DNA from: Bacillota bacterium
GTDB lineage: Bacteria; Bacillota_A; Clostridia; Clostridiales; Clostridiaceae
Length of the DNA: 61,335 nucleotides
Assembly: GCA_021837545.1 (NCBI GenBank)
Contig: JAKBFR010000002.1
Coordinates: 1 to 61,335 of the forward strand
Direction of reading: 5' to 3'
Positions 8,314 through 17,420 of the stretch are shown one piece after another (within the stretch, counting starts at the first letter, position 1; each line of letters begins with the position of its first letter). Position numbers and translations under genes: made by a program. The notes under the pieces were generated by a model. The model had not been told where the DNA came from, did no database searches, and saw only the letters and a list, made by a program, of their open reading frames with translations.

Positions 8314-10245
8314 TTAAAGTTCTCTGTTAGCTATTTCTGTTACAATTCTTTCGATGAATGCATCTAAATTAACAGCACCTTCATCATCATTTTTTCTGCT
8401 TCTTACAGAAACTTCATTATTTGCAGCTTCCTTTTCTCCAACAACTAGGATATAAGGAATTCTTTCAAGTCTTGCTTCTCTTATCTTATAACCAATTTTT
8501 TCAGCTCTGTAGTCTGCTTCAACGCTAACCCCTTTGTTTCTTAATGATTTTACTACTGATTCAGCATAATCACTATACTTGTCAGAGATTGGTAATACTT
8601 TTACTTGAACTGGAGCGAGCCATGTAGGGAATGCACCAGCATATTTTTCTATAAGCATTGCTATAGTTCTTTCGTAGCAACCGATTGATGATCTATGAAT
8701 AACAAATGGTATTTTCTTGTCGCCATTTTTATCAATATAAGACATTCCTAATCTTTCAGCTAAAGCAAAGTCGATTTGAACTGTGATTATTGTATCTTCT
8801 TTACCATGTACATTTTTAAATTGAATATCAAGCTTTGGACCATAGAATGCTGCTTCACCTTCAACTTCAGTATAGTTTATATTTAAGTGATCTAAGATAA
8901 TTCTCATTTGATTTTGAGTAGATTCCCATGCTTCAGGGTTATTTATATATTTTTCAGTATTGTTTGGGTCCCATTTAGAGAATCTATATGTGATGTCTTT
9001 ATCTATTCCTAAAGTGGACATAACGTAATTTATTAAATCAATTACTCCTCTAAATTCTTCTTCTACTTGATCTGGAGTACAAACTAGATGACCTTCTGCT
9101 AAAGTAAATTGTCTTACTCTAATTAACCCATGCATTTCACCAGAAGCTTCTTTTCTAAATAGAGTAGAAGTTTCATTGTATCTTATTGGAAGATCTCTAT
9201 AACTATGTTGTTCTGCATTATATACAGTAAATTGGAATGGACAAGTCATTGGTCTTAGACATAAAATTTCCTCTTCTTTTGTTTCATCGCCAAGTATAAA
9301 CATTCCATCTTTATAGTGATCCCAGTGTCCTGAAGCTTTAAATAAATCATTTTTTGACATGAAAGGTGTTTTTGTTAATACATAACCTCTTTTAGCTTCT
9401 TCATCTTCTATCCATCTTTGAAGAGTTTGGAATATTTTAGCACCCTTAGGCATTAATAATGGAAGGCCTTGACCTACTTTTTCATCAGTTGTAAATATTC
9501 CAAGTTCACGACCTAGCTTATTATGATCTCTTTTTTTAGCTTCTTCTAGAGCTTCTAAGAATTCATCTAGATCTACTTTCTTTAAGAATGCAGTGCCGTA
9601 AATTCTAGTAAGCATTTTATTCTTTTCATCACCCTTCCAGTAAGCACCAGCACTTCTAGTAAGTTTGATTGCTTTTACCGGCTTTAATGACATAAGGTGA
9701 GGACCAGCGCATAAATCTGTGAAATCTCCAATCTTGTAGAATGATATTATTTCACCTTCTGGAAGATCATTTATTAATTCTACCTTAAATGGTTCATCTT
9801 TCATTAATTCTAAGGCTTCATTTCTTGGAAGTTCAAATTTTTCTATAGAAGGATTTTCTTTAATTATTTTTTGCATTTCAGCTTCAAGTTTTTCTAAGTC
9901 TGAAGCTGTGAAAGCGACTTCCTTATCGAAGTCATAATAAAATCCAGTAGCAATAGAAGGTCCGATAGCTAATTTTGTTTCAGGGAATAATCTCTTTACA
10001 GCATAAGCTAAAACATGAGATATACTATGTCTTACTGCATTTTTACCTTCTTGAGAATCAAATGTGCATATGCTTAAAGACACATCTTCATTAATTTCGC
10101 GTCGCAGGTCACAGACTTTACCATTAACAATTCCACAACAAGCATTTCTAGCTAAGCCCTCACTAATTGATTTAGCAATTTCATAAACTGATAATCCAGC
10201 TTCGAATTCTTTAACTGAACCATCATTTAAAGTTATTTTTATCAT
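8314..10245 (-). CDS. thrS: Threonyl-tRNA synthetase
   Basis: Charges tRNA-Thr. The 643-residue product has the full bacterial layout. An N-terminal TGS domain is followed by the zinc editing domain (HSISHVLAYAVKRLFP, then DLCAGPHLMS). The class II core has motif 2 at FRKEASGEMHGLIRVRQFTLAEGH, the zinc Cys of RPMTCPFQF, and motif 3 at HRSSIGCYERTIAMLIE. A C-terminal anticodon-binding domain ends the protein. I place the start at ATG 10245 (MIKITLNDGS), which has GAAAGGAG 7 nt upstream, not the in-frame ATG 10 codons earlier. Expression is controlled by the T-box leader at 10311-10591. Confidence 0.96.
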   Translation of the reverse strand: MIKITLNDGSVKEFEAGLSVYEIAKSISEGLARNACCGIVNGKVCDLRREINEDVSLSICTFDSQEGKNAVRHSISHVLAYAVKRLFPETKLAIGPSIATGFYYDFDKEVAFTASDLEKLEAEMQKIIKENPSIEKFELPRNEALELMKDEPFKVELINDLPEGEIISFYKIGDFTDLCAGPHLMSLKPVKAIKLTRSAGAYWKGDEKNKMLTRIYGTAFLKKVDLDEFLEALEEAKKRDHNKLGRELGIFTTDEKVGQGLPLLMPKGAKIFQTLQRWIEDEEAKRGYVLTKTPFMSKNDLFKASGHWDHYKDGMFILGDETKEEEILCLRPMTCPFQFTVYNAEQHSYRDLPIRYNETSTLFRKEASGEMHGLIRVRQFTLAEGHLVCTPDQVEEEFRGVIDLINYVMSTLGIDKDITYRFSKWDPNNTEKYINNPEAWESTQNQMRIILDHLNINYTEVEGEAAFYGPKLDIQFKNVHGKEDTIITVQIDFALAERLGMSYIDKNGDKKIPFVIHRSSIGCYERTIAMLIEKYAGAFPTWLAPVQVKVLPISDKYSDYAESVVKSLRNKGVSVEADYRAEKIGYKIREARLERIPYILVVGEKEAANNEVSVRSRKNDDEGAVNLDAFIERIVTEIANREL

Positions 10246-10310
10246 TTTTAAAACTCCTTTCAATATATATAACATAATTATTTCTTGATTATTATATAAT
10301 TTTAAAAAAT

Positions 10311-10591
10311 AAAAAAACTCCGTCTCTAAAAAAGAGACGGAGTAATATCCGTGGTTCCACTCTAATTACCTAAAATAGGTTAATTAAAAAAGTCTAAATA
10401 CTAAAATATAGCAATATAGAAGACTAGCTTAAATAACTTAAAAAATAGGTCACTTAAATTTATCGTAACGTGATAATGACGGACTTTATTAAAGTCACTC
10501 AGAGGTGGTTTTCAGTCTAAATTTATTTAAGAATAATCACACCAGCATATTCTATCTCTGAAAAATAAGATTTTAGCTTACTGTCCTCATC
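10311..10591 (-). promoter_or_regulatory. T-box leader of thrS with terminator
   Basis: Read on the minus strand it begins GATGAGGACAGTAAGC, and the antiterminator carries the T-box core GTGGAACCACGG near 10350-10360. A perfect 11-bp terminator stem (10317-10327 with 10333-10343) is followed by seven T. A candidate threonine specifier ACC, followed by A, is at 10507-10509 just before CTCTGAG. Uncharged tRNA-Thr should favour antitermination. The class is certain; the specifier position is my reading. Confidence 0.93.
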
Positions 10592-10704
10592 AACGTATTA
10601 TTATATTAATATTACTTATTATAATCATTGAAATTTTCTATGTCAATAAATTAACAGAAAAAAATTTTAAATACATAATTTAAAAAAGGAATATCTTGAT
10701 AATT

Positions 10705-10731
10705 TTAACATGAGTTTAATGTTATGTTAAC
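10705..10731. promoter_or_regulatory. Shared 27-bp element upstream of chemoreceptor gene 1
   Basis: On the minus strand this reads GTTAACATAACATTA, six variable bases, then TGTTAA. The same pattern lies at 24118-24144 before the second chemoreceptor gene, in the opposite orientation. The outer TTAACA/TGTTAA parts form an inverted repeat, so orientation may not matter to a dimeric regulator. Confidence 0.5.
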
Positions 10732-10828
10732 AAGACATTAATTCAATCTTAATAAGAATTTTATTAAAATGCACTACAATAAAGTTGAATAGAAATATTT
10801 GCCAAGTTATTTACTTCAGGAGGTAGAG

Positions 10829-13309
10829 ATGAATAAAAAAGTAAAAAGTATCAAAGTAAAAATTATCATGTTTTTAATCCCAATGTTATTAATAGCATTT
10901 ATAGTATTATCAGGATTAGGATATAAATTTGCAAGTGAATCTTTAAAGCAAAGTAATTTAAATATAATGGCAGAAATGACTAAAACAGCAGCTGGTAGAG
11001 CAGAAGATCAGATAAAGAGTGAGATTAAAAATCTTGAAATGATAGCAAGTAATCCTATGATTAGTGATGAAAGTATACCATTAAAAGATAAAATAGAAAT
11101 TTTAAAACCAGCATTAAAAACAATTGGACAAGTACAAATAAGTATAAGTGATAAAGATGGAAATTCAATAGACACAGCAGGAAATGTAAAGAAAATAAAG
11201 ACAACTCAAAGCTTTATGAAATCAATAAAGGGAGAAAATGCTATAACTAACCCTTATATAGATCCAAGTACAAATAGTAAAGTAATAGCATATTCAGTTC
11301 CTATTAAGGATTCCCAAGATAATATAATTGGAATTATTACATCAGTAAAAGATTGCATGGATTTTTCAGTTTTAAATAAAGATATCAATTTTTTAAAGAC
11401 AGGAAGTGCTTTAATTGTAGATAGTAATGGAAATTTTATAGTAGCAGCAGATGAATCATTTGTAAGTGAAAATAAGAATATTACAAACATGACATCAGAT
11501 AAAGAATCATTAGATGATTTTAATAATATAGGAAAGAGTATGATTATTGGTGATCAATCTGGAATTGGCAAATATACTTATCAAGGTAAAGTTAGGTATA
11601 TTACATATAGTCCAATAGGGAAAACAGGACTTTCTATGGGTATTTCAGTTGAAGAAAAAGACTTATTAAGTGCATTGAGTAGTTTAGCACTGGTTGATAC
11701 AATAGTAACAATAATAATGATATTATTAATAGCGATTATAATAATTTGGTTTACTATTAAGGTTATCAATAGATTACTTGGCGCTAAAAATTATGTAGAC
11801 AGTATTGCGATGGGAGATTTCTATACGCAAATTGATAATAAATACATTAAAGGAAATGATGAAATAAGTGAGATTTGCACTAGCGTAGCTACAGCTAAAA
11901 TATCTATTGGCGGTATGGTAAAAGCTGTAAGAAACAATGCTACTATAGTGAAAGATAGTTCATTATCACTAAATAAAATTGTAACAGATTTATCAGTGCT
12001 TACAGAAGAAATATCATCATCTATAGAAGAAGTTTCAGAGAACACTAACAGGCAAAGTCTAGATTTTAAAGAAATAAGTAATAGACTTACAAGTTTTAGT
12101 GATGAAGTAAATGTAGCTAAAGATAATGTTCATTCAATTAGCCAAGATGTTTCAGTAATAAATGATAAATCGTTAATAGGAAATAAAGACATAGAAGAAT
12201 TAAATGATGGAATCGTAAGTGTTAATAGTAGTTTTGAAAAATTTGCAATGAGCATAGAGTATATGCAAGGAGATATGAAAAATGTAGATGAAATCACCCA
12301 CATTATAAGTGGAATTTCAGAACAAATAAATCTTTTAGCATTTAATGCGGCAATTGAAGCAGCCAGTGCAGGAGATGCCGGTAGAGGATTTAATGTTATA
12401 GCATCGGAAATTAGAAAGCTTTCAGATAAAAGCAAAGAATCAGTTCAAAATATTTATAGAATAATAAATAGGCTTATGAAGATAATAAATACACTTGTGG
12501 ATGAATCTCAAAATATGGATTCTGAGCTCGAAAAACAAAAGAATATAATTTATAAAGCATCAAGTTCATTTTCAGAAATAGCAGTATTAGTTACAGAAAT
12601 AGCACCTAAGGTTTCCAATATAGATGATGCATTTGAAAATATTAGTCAAGATAAGGATTTAATTTTCGAAAATATATATGAATTATCAGAAGATGTGAAA
12701 AATACATCAGAGTCTGTAGAGCAAATAGGATTTTCATCATTAGAGCTTGCAAAACTTGGAGAAGAGTTAAATAGTAGTTCGGATATATTACTATATAAAG
12801 CAGATGAACTTATAGAAAAAGTAAAGCAATTTAGAATAGAAAAAGAAGACTTTGAAAATCAAGTAGAAACAGATGTACAAACTCTAGAATTGAAATTATT
12901 ACAGGGAGAAGATTTACAAGAAATAGAAGGTTTAGATATAAAGAATGAACCTTTAGAAGAATTAAATTTAGTACAGAAAATTGTGGATATAAAAAAAGAA
13001 GAAAATCAGTATATAAGAAATTTTGATTTAACATTAGAGGAAGAGTTGAGACGGTTAGCGATGCCATCTGAAGATGAAGCATTGGATTTAGACTATGCGA
13101 CTCATGAGATAATTAATTTAGATTTATCACGAGTAGATAGCTTTGTTGACTTAAGTGCATCATCATTAGAAAAATTAGATGCAGATTTACCAACAAAAGA
13201 TTTTGGATGGGGATGTTCTAAAGTAACAGAATTGAAAGAGTACATTAAACAAAAAGACGTGAAAGAATACGACGAAAAAAATGAAGAGTCAAGAAGTTTT
13301 AATGTATAG
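10829..13309 (+). CDS. Methyl-accepting chemotaxis-like protein with atypical tip and acidic tail
   Basis: Membrane receptor of 826 residues. It has TM1 (~12-32), an extracellular dCache-type sensor (~40-275, with [14 protein letters not shown] and [18 protein letters not shown]), and TM2 (~285-308). A short HAMP-like linker leads to a cytoplasmic coiled-coil signalling domain to ~650. The hairpin tip reads [19 protein letters not shown] where typical receptors have EAARAGE, so the tip Arg is Ser513 and Glu is Asp516. A ~175-residue acidic, Leu/Glu-rich tail follows, ending [13 protein letters not shown]. Start ATG 10829 has AGGAGGT upstream. No che or fli genes are near. It is clearly an MCP homologue, but coupling to CheA/CheW is uncertain. 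Confidence 0.9.
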   Translation: MNKKVKSIKVKIIMFLIPMLLIAFIVLSGLGYKFASESLKQSNLNIMAEMTKTAAGRAEDQIKSEIKNLEMIASNPMISDESIPLKDKIEILKPALKTIGQVQISISDKDGNSIDTAGNVKKIKTTQSFMKSIKGENAITNPYIDPSTNSKVIAYSVPIKDSQDNIIGIITSVKDCMDFSVLNKDINFLKTGSALIVDSNGNFIVAADESFVSENKNITNMTSDKESLDDFNNIGKSMIIGDQSGIGKYTYQGKVRYITYSPIGKTGLSMGISVEEKDLLSALSSLALVDTIVTIIMILLIAIIIIWFTIKVINRLLGAKNYVDSIAMGDFYTQIDNKYIKGNDEISEICTSVATAKISIGGMVKAVRNNATIVKDSSLSLNKIVTDLSVLTEEISSSIEEVSENTNRQSLDFKEISNRLTSFSDEVNVAKDNVHSISQDVSVINDKSLIGNKDIEELNDGIVSVNSSFEKFAMSIEYMQGDMKNVDEITHIISGISEQINLLAFNAAIEAASAGDAGRGFNVIASEIRKLSDKSKESVQNIYRIINRLMKIINTLVDESQNMDSELEKQKNIIYKASSSFSEIAVLVTEIAPKVSNIDDAFENISQDKDLIFENIYELSEDVKNTSESVEQIGFSSLELAKLGEELNSSSDILLYKADELIEKVKQFRIEKEDFENQVETDVQTLELKLLQGEDLQEIEGLDIKNEPLEELNLVQKIVDIKKEENQYIRNFDLTLEEELRRLAMPSEDEALDLDYATHEIINLDLSRVDSFVDLSASSLEKLDADLPTKDFGWGCSKVTELKEYIKQKDVKEYDEKNEESRSFNV

Positions 13310-13325
13310 AATATTATGTAAAATA

Positions 13326-13370
13326 AAGAGGATATTTCAAAATATTTTTTATTTTGGAAGAAATCCTCTT
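13326..13370 (+). terminator. Hairpin after chemoreceptor gene 1
   Basis: AAGAGGAT (13326-13333) pairs with ATCCTCTT (13363-13370), extended by an inner TTCAAAAT/ATTTTGGAA helix. The T-run after it is poor. Confidence 0.55.
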
Positions 13371-13406
13371 GATTTAATTAATTCAAAAGATATATAATAT
13401 TAATAT

Positions 13407-13491
13407 GCAGATGTGGCGGAATTGGCAGACGCACTAGACTTAGGATCTAGCGCCTTTCGGTGTAAGGGTTCGACTCCCTTCATCTGCACCA
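13407..13491 (+). tRNA. tRNA-Leu (anticodon TAG)
   Basis: An 85-nt cloverleaf with GCAGATG/CATCTGC acceptor, CTAGA-CTTAGGA-TCTAG anticodon arm giving TAG, a class II variable arm (CGCCTTTCGGTG), GGTTCGA T-loop and encoded CCA. It decodes CUA and related Leu codons. Confidence 0.97.
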
Positions 13492-13495
13492 ATAT

Positions 13496-13570
13496 GCGAA
13501 AGTGACTCAATGGTAGAGTGCCACCTTCCCAAGGTGGACGCTGCGGGTTCGAATCCCGTCTTCCGCTCCA
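13496..13570 (+). tRNA. tRNA-Gly (anticodon CCC) with an acceptor mismatch
   Basis: Four bases after tRNA-Leu, so co-transcribed. The anticodon arm CCACC-TTCCCAA-GGTGG gives CCC, for GGG codons. GGTTCGAATCC T-arm and encoded CCA are present. The acceptor 5' strand GCGAAAG faces CTTCCGC, leaving an A-C mismatch at pair 4-69 where GCGGAAG would be fully paired. It is probably still functional, as a minor isoacceptor. Confidence 0.93.
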
Positions 13571-13580
13571 TAATATATTT

Positions 13581-13617
13581 AATTAATGCATAATGTACAT
13601 TGTGCATTAATTTTTTT
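13581..13617 (+). terminator. Terminator of the tRNA pair
   Basis: AATTAATGCATAATGT pairs with ACATTGTGCATTAATT, almost perfectly and with no spare loop, followed by a run of seven T. Confidence 0.8.
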
Positions 13618-13623
13618 ACTTAA

Positions 13624-13817
13624 TTTTATCTGATAGCTAGCATCCGTAACATTCCCATTTATATGAAACTCCTCTTCCTAACGTCAGAGGAGTAAGCGAT
13701 TCACACTAAATCATAGATTTAGGTTCCCTGCTTAACTGGGAGATAACGGCTGCACGCTCCTGGATAAGTTCAACTAAGATTCAGATGGGTATCAACCCCA
13801 CCTGAATCAAGTTTCAC
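13624..13817 (-). ncRNA. Structured interspersed element, copy B (expanded apical part)
   Basis: Minus-strand homologue of copy A. A 34-nt core starting TTGAACTTATCCAGGAGCG is identical to copy A, and the 3' arm ends ACGGATGCTAGCTATCAGAT. The 5' hairpin is longer (GATTCAGGTGGG with CCCATCTGAATC). The apical region carries two additional hairpins absent from copy A: CTAAATC/GATTTAG, and ACTCCTCT with AGAGGAGT. It lies on the same strand as, and ~100 nt downstream of, the HNH gene, with the HNH terminator between. Variable apical helices on a fixed core are typical of structured RNAs and palindrome-based mobile elements. Confidence 0.6.
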
Positions 13818-13850
13818 TTGATAACTTGGAATTTGCTTTGTTAATTAAAG

Positions 13851-13886
13851 AAAAAAGAACTTTCTAAAAAATAGAAGTTCTTTTTT
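13851..13886. terminator. Terminator of the HNH gene
   Basis: AAAAAAGAACTT (13851-13862) and AAGTTCTTTTTT (13875-13886) form a perfect stem with T-runs on both strands. Confidence 0.8.
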
Positions 13887-13915
13887 ATAATAAATAGTAA
13901 ATTTAATAATAGGAA

Positions 13916-14320
13916 TTACTCAATGCTTTTAATGAATTTATCTAAAGTTAAATTAACAATCATTTCTTCTGAGTAGAATTGCTCACCCATTATTTTAAAA
14001 ATCATATCTGATTTTTTATAACCTTCTTTATAAAGTTTTAAATTTTTAGTTATTCTTTTAAGTGTGTTTTTAGAAATATTCAATTCTAATGTTAATTCTT
14101 TAAAAGAGTAATAATCTTTTTTTAATATATCAAATAATTTATTTTGAAGATCTAACTTATATCGAAGATCGACTTCTTTGGATTGATGGGGTCCGTATTT
14201 TCCTCTATGATGTGATGAACATAAATATTTATAATTTAATTCTATATCAAAGCCACCTTCACTTCTGTGAACAATATGATGTATATCAGCTTCGGCATTA
14301 CATATTTCACATAAAGACAA
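13916..14320 (-). CDS. HNH-type nuclease-like protein with HTH tail
   Basis: The 134-residue product has a compact zinc-bound HNH fold at residues 3-45: CEIC, then IHHIVHRSEGG, then LCSSHHRGKYGPH (HH, Asn and final His ligands all present). Residues ~65-95 form a helix-turn-helix (SFKELTLELNISKNTLKRI). The start is TTG 14320, 9 nt after AAGGAGG. Small HNH proteins like this can be homing-type nickases, restriction components or regulators. This one stands alone beside tRNAs and structured copy B. The catalytic motif looks intact; the target is unknown. Confidence 0.75.
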   Translation of the reverse strand: MSLCEICNAEADIHHIVHRSEGGFDIELNYKYLCSSHHRGKYGPHQSKEVDLRYKLDLQNKLFDILKKDYYSFKELTLELNISKNTLKRITKNLKLYKEGYKKSDMIFKIMGEQFYSEEMIVNLTLDKFIKSIE

Positions 14321-14607
14321 TATTTTAATCCTCCTTAGAATTTATCTCATATTACATATGAAATTACTTGACACGTAATATTATAAAGTAATCAATAAGA
14401 AATATCAATTTTAATATATAAAATATAGTACAATTTAACAAATTTTAAACTAAATGGAGTATAATATAAATAAAGACAAATAATTTTCAAATGATAAATA
14501 TAGGAAGCTAAAAAATAGAATGTAGTATTCTTTATATTATTATAAAAGATAAAGAATAACATTAATATATTATATTTTATAAAATATTAACTGGGAAGGT
14601 GAGTGAA

Positions 14608-15282
14608 TTGAGGGAAAATTATAATTCGATTAATTATTGGGAAATCTTTATCAACGAAAATAAGACAATAAGAGGACATATGTTTACGCAAAAACCACCT
14701 GATGAAAAGAGTGTTTATTTTCATACACTTATGTTTTCAAATAGAAATGGAATAAATAATTTATGGGGATACTTTCCTAATATAAGGAGTCTACTGGGAT
14801 ATATCCAGTATTCATTTCTACAAGAAGCCTTTTATAAATGGATATATGGACAGGAAAAACTAGTCACTAAGATTCCACATTTAACAGTTGATAAAATAGC
14901 TGATGAAGGAGAAAAACTGAAGAAAATAAGTAAAGAAACCTGCACTAATATGAAAAGAGAGTATGAATTTTTAAGCAGGTTATGGGAAATGCCTGCTGAT
15001 AAAATTGAAAGGGAATTAAGAAAATTTGTTATAAATTTTAATAGAAAATGGATGGGCGATAATAAAGAATTTATATATATAAAATTTTTTAAGACTCCAG
15101 AAGAATTGGGAGAGTTTGTAATTTCGTCTACTCTATTGACGGGTACAGAAGAAGAACTAGAAAATAGAATAGGTATGTCAATAGATGAATGGAGAGAGAT
15201 TTGTAAGGTTGCAGTAAAAGATTCTAGAAAGGGTCAAATATTTAGAAAAGTTTTGCTGAAAAAATTAAGTGAAGTATATTAA
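14608..15282 (+). CDS. Hypothetical protein, 224 aa
   Basis: The chosen start is TTG 14608, with GGAAGGTGAG 4 nt upstream; GTG 14599 is in frame but sits too close to the ribosome binding site. The product is soluble and mostly helical, with aromatic-rich segments (NYWEIFINENK, FHTLMFSNRNGINNLWGYFPN, LQEAFYKWIYGQEK). The C-terminal half has regular amphipathic helices (TGTEEELENRIGMSIDEWREICK). There is no signal peptide or known motif. It is monocistronic and converges on ispF, with a shared terminator at 15375-15421. I do not recognise the family. Confidence 0.65.
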   Translation: MRENYNSINYWEIFINENKTIRGHMFTQKPPDEKSVYFHTLMFSNRNGINNLWGYFPNIRSLLGYIQYSFLQEAFYKWIYGQEKLVTKIPHLTVDKIADEGEKLKKISKETCTNMKREYEFLSRLWEMPADKIERELRKFVINFNRKWMGDNKEFIYIKFFKTPEELGEFVISSTLLTGTEEELENRIGMSIDEWREICKVAVKDSRKGQIFRKVLLKKLSEVY

Positions 15283-15374
15283 AAAAAGTTAAGCTGGAAA
15301 CATTTTGTTTATAAAACGTTAAATATCCGAAAGCGACAAGTTTTAAAATGAAAACCTTTAAATAAAAATAATAG

Positions 15375-15421
15375 AAGAGGTATTTGTCTAGTTACTTAGT
15401 GAACTATAATAAATATCTCTT
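15375..15421. terminator. Bidirectional terminator between the unknown gene and ispF
   Basis: AAGAGGTATTT (15375-15385) pairs with AAATATCTCTT (15411-15421). An inner AGTT/AACT helix extends it. Confidence 0.65.
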
Positions 15422-15458
15422 CAATTTTCATTTATAATAAGTTTTATGCTACGCAAAA

Positions 15459-15932
15459 TTAAATATTTTCAACAGAAGCTATACTTTGGGATGAAATTCC
15501 AAGCATTTCACCAGTAAAACCAAGTCCCTCTTCAGTAGTAGCCTTAATATTTATCTTATTAATATCTATAGCAAGAGCTGCTGATATATTTTCTCTCATA
15601 TTCTCGATATGTGGTAACATTTTAGGCTTTTGAGCTATTATTGTAGCATCTATATTATTTATTAAATATCCAGCTTTAAAAACTAGATTGCCAGTCTCTT
15701 GAAGTAATGCAATACTAGATATTCCCTTAAAAGTATTATCTGTATCTGGAAAGTGCTTGCCAATATCTCCTAGTGCACATGCGCCAAGTAGGGAATCTAT
15801 TATAGCATGAAGAAGTACATCTGCATCAGAATGACCGAGTAATCCTTTATCATATGGAATTTCAACTCCACCCAAAATTAATTTTCTGTTTTCAACTAAT
15901 CTATGTACATCATATCCTAATCCAATTCTCAT
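15459..15932 (-). CDS. ispF: 2-C-methyl-D-erythritol 2,4-cyclodiphosphate synthase
   Basis: Cyclises CDP-methylerythritol 2-phosphate in the MEP isoprenoid pathway. The 157-residue product is standard: [12 protein letters not shown] holds the Asp-x-His metal ligands (D8, H10), [26 protein letters not shown] carries the third His and the metal site, and [11 protein letters not shown] near residue 131 closes the active site. A GAGGTGA site lies 6 nt before ATG 15932. It stands alone here, not fused to ispD. Confidence 0.97.
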   Translation of the reverse strand: MRIGLGYDVHRLVENRKLILGGVEIPYDKGLLGHSDADVLLHAIIDSLLGACALGDIGKHFPDTDNTFKGISSIALLQETGNLVFKAGYLINNIDATIIAQKPKMLPHIENMRENISAALAIDINKINIKATTEEGLGFTGEMLGISSQSIASVENI

Positions 15933-15977
15933 ATAGTCACCTCGTTTAAATGTTTTAATATAATATATATTTTAACA

Positions 15978-16016
15978 TATATATTGCAATTCACAATGCA
16001 AACTGTACATTGTGAA
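15978..16016. repeat. Inverted repeat upstream of ispF
   Basis: A TTGCAATTCACAATG arm faces CATTGTGAATTACAA (one mismatch) around a 9-nt loop, flanked by ACATATATAT on both sides. It may be the terminator of the small gene at 16069-16233 or an operator of ispF. Confidence 0.4.
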
Positions 16017-16068
16017 TTACAACATATATATTATAATAGTTAGTTATATAAAAAAACAAATCAGTATG

Positions 16069-16233
16069 CTAATTAGAAACACGTCTTTTTTTACTAATAT
16101 CTATGTTTTTAGATGGCATTGTCTTAATGTTAAATTTAATAAACAATAAAGAAATAAATTTGTTTATAATGAAATGTATAAATGTTATTCTACGTTTTTT
16201 TATGAAGTCTACATAAATAATTTTACTTTTCAT
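16069..16233 (-). CDS. Small basic hydrophobic protein, 54 aa
   Basis: ATG 16233 has TTTGGAGA 6 nt upstream, and the frame is open for 54 codons. It begins MKSKIIYVDFIKKRRI, has a hydrophobic middle (FIHFIINKFISLLFI) and a basic tail (SKKRRVSN). It is probably membrane-associated. The good ribosome binding site, and amphipathic composition rather than random AT-rich coding, support it. It lies divergent from the SigI-C/RsgI-like gene. There is no known family. It could be chance in this AT-rich DNA. Confidence 0.5.
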   Translation of the reverse strand: MKSKIIYVDFIKKRRITFIHFIINKFISLLFIKFNIKTMPSKNIDISKKRRVSN

Positions 16234-16363
16234 AAATAATCTCCAAAATATTGATTTCGAATCAGGTGTATAAAGGTTTATGGATAAGTAGATTTATATG
16301 CTATAATAACATAGTATGAATAAGTCATATAAAGGGTTAATCTTTTAAAGAGGTGTTAATTAT

Positions 16364-17398
16364 ATGGAAAATTTGAGCTTTAATAAAGATAAATATGTAT
16401 TTGCTTCACTCCCATCAATGTTATTAATAGGAGATTCAGCAGAATATAATAGAAATAAACAGATAGCTTTATTTTTGAATGAATTAAACGTGTATAGTGT
16501 TTTACTTAAAGACTTAGTAAACTTTTCACTTAAAGAAAATGATAGAAATATAGCTTTAAATATAGCTTATTACATAACTGATAACGATGATCTACTTAAA
16601 ACAATAATTCGAAAAAAAGATTTACCCACATCAAAGCTAAGTAAGTTAACTAAGATTAAACCTGAACAGATAGAAAAATGTAGAGATTATATTATAGCTT
16701 ATTATATAATATTAACTAATCCTAATTATAGACTTATACAAGAATATTTTAGAATAAAATTAAGAGAAGATAATAATGTAATCGGCATTTCAAATAAGAA
16801 GCAAGATTTGTATAAGGGGTTAGTAATAAGATCATTAAAGAAATCTGCTTACATAGTAACTTCTAATGGTGAATTTATAAAAATAAAAACTGATAGTAAA
16901 GCAAGTATTGGGGAGCTTGCAGAGGGTGGAAAAAAGAAGACTCTAAGAAACTATAGAATACATATTTCTATTTTATTATTTATACTAATATTAATTGGAA
17001 GCGGAATTATTATTGAATACAGAAGAACTCAAAGTATAATTGTTATTGAAACAACTTCAAATATAAAAATTAATATTAATAAATTTAATAAAGTTATATA
17101 TGCGTATTCACCTACTGATAAAGGACAGGCACTTATTACTAATATTGATATTTTAAATAAAGATATTGATGAAGCTATGGCTGAAACATTTGAATACGCA
17201 TTAAATAATGAAATGTTGGATTTAAGCAAGAAAACTTTGGTGACAATAAATGGACAAGCAATAAAATATGGTTTACTTACTAAAACCAATAAAATTATAT
17301 CTGAAAATAATATACCTATAGTTATAAATAATGTAGGTAATCAACAAAAGTTACCACAATATTTAACACAAGATGGGGAAAAGAAAACAGAAAAATAA
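16364..17398 (+). CDS. SigI C-terminal domain fused to an RsgI-like anti-sigma membrane protein
   Basis: The 344-residue product seems to join two usually separate partners. Residues ~33-132 resemble the C-terminal domain of SigI: a FLNELNVYSVLLKDLV helix, then KDLPTSKLSKLTKIKPEQI, CRDYIIAYYIILTNPNYRLI and a final EYFR. Residues ~149-188 match the RsgI N-terminal beta domain (KGLVIRSLKKSAYIVTSNGE, then FIKIK). One TM follows (~199-218). Residues 223-325 outside resemble the RsgI middle domain (SNIKININKFNKVIYAYSP). There is no sigma-2 region and no carbohydrate-binding domain. AGAGGTG lies 8 nt before ATG 16364. The RsgI call is good; the SigI-C call rests on pattern recognition. Confidence 0.75.
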   Translation: MENLSFNKDKYVFASLPSMLLIGDSAEYNRNKQIALFLNELNVYSVLLKDLVNFSLKENDRNIALNIAYYITDNDDLLKTIIRKKDLPTSKLSKLTKIKPEQIEKCRDYIIAYYIILTNPNYRLIQEYFRIKLREDNNVIGISNKKQDLYKGLVIRSLKKSAYIVTSNGEFIKIKTDSKASIGELAEGGKKKTLRNYRIHISILLFILILIGSGIIIEYRRTQSIIVIETTSNIKININKFNKVIYAYSPTDKGQALITNIDILNKDIDEAMAETFEYALNNEMLDLSKKTLVTINGQAIKYGLLTKTNKIISENNIPIVINNVGNQQKLPQYLTQDGEKKTEK

Positions 17399-17420
17399 CT
17401 CTCAATAGAGAGTTATTTTT
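17391..17420. terminator. Bidirectional terminator overlapping the rsgI-like stop codon
   Basis: AAAAATAACTCTC (17391-17403) and GAGAGTTATTTTT (17408-17420) form a perfect 13-bp stem with a 4-nt loop. The stop codon of the upstream gene lies inside the stem, and it serves both convergent genes. Confidence 0.9.
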
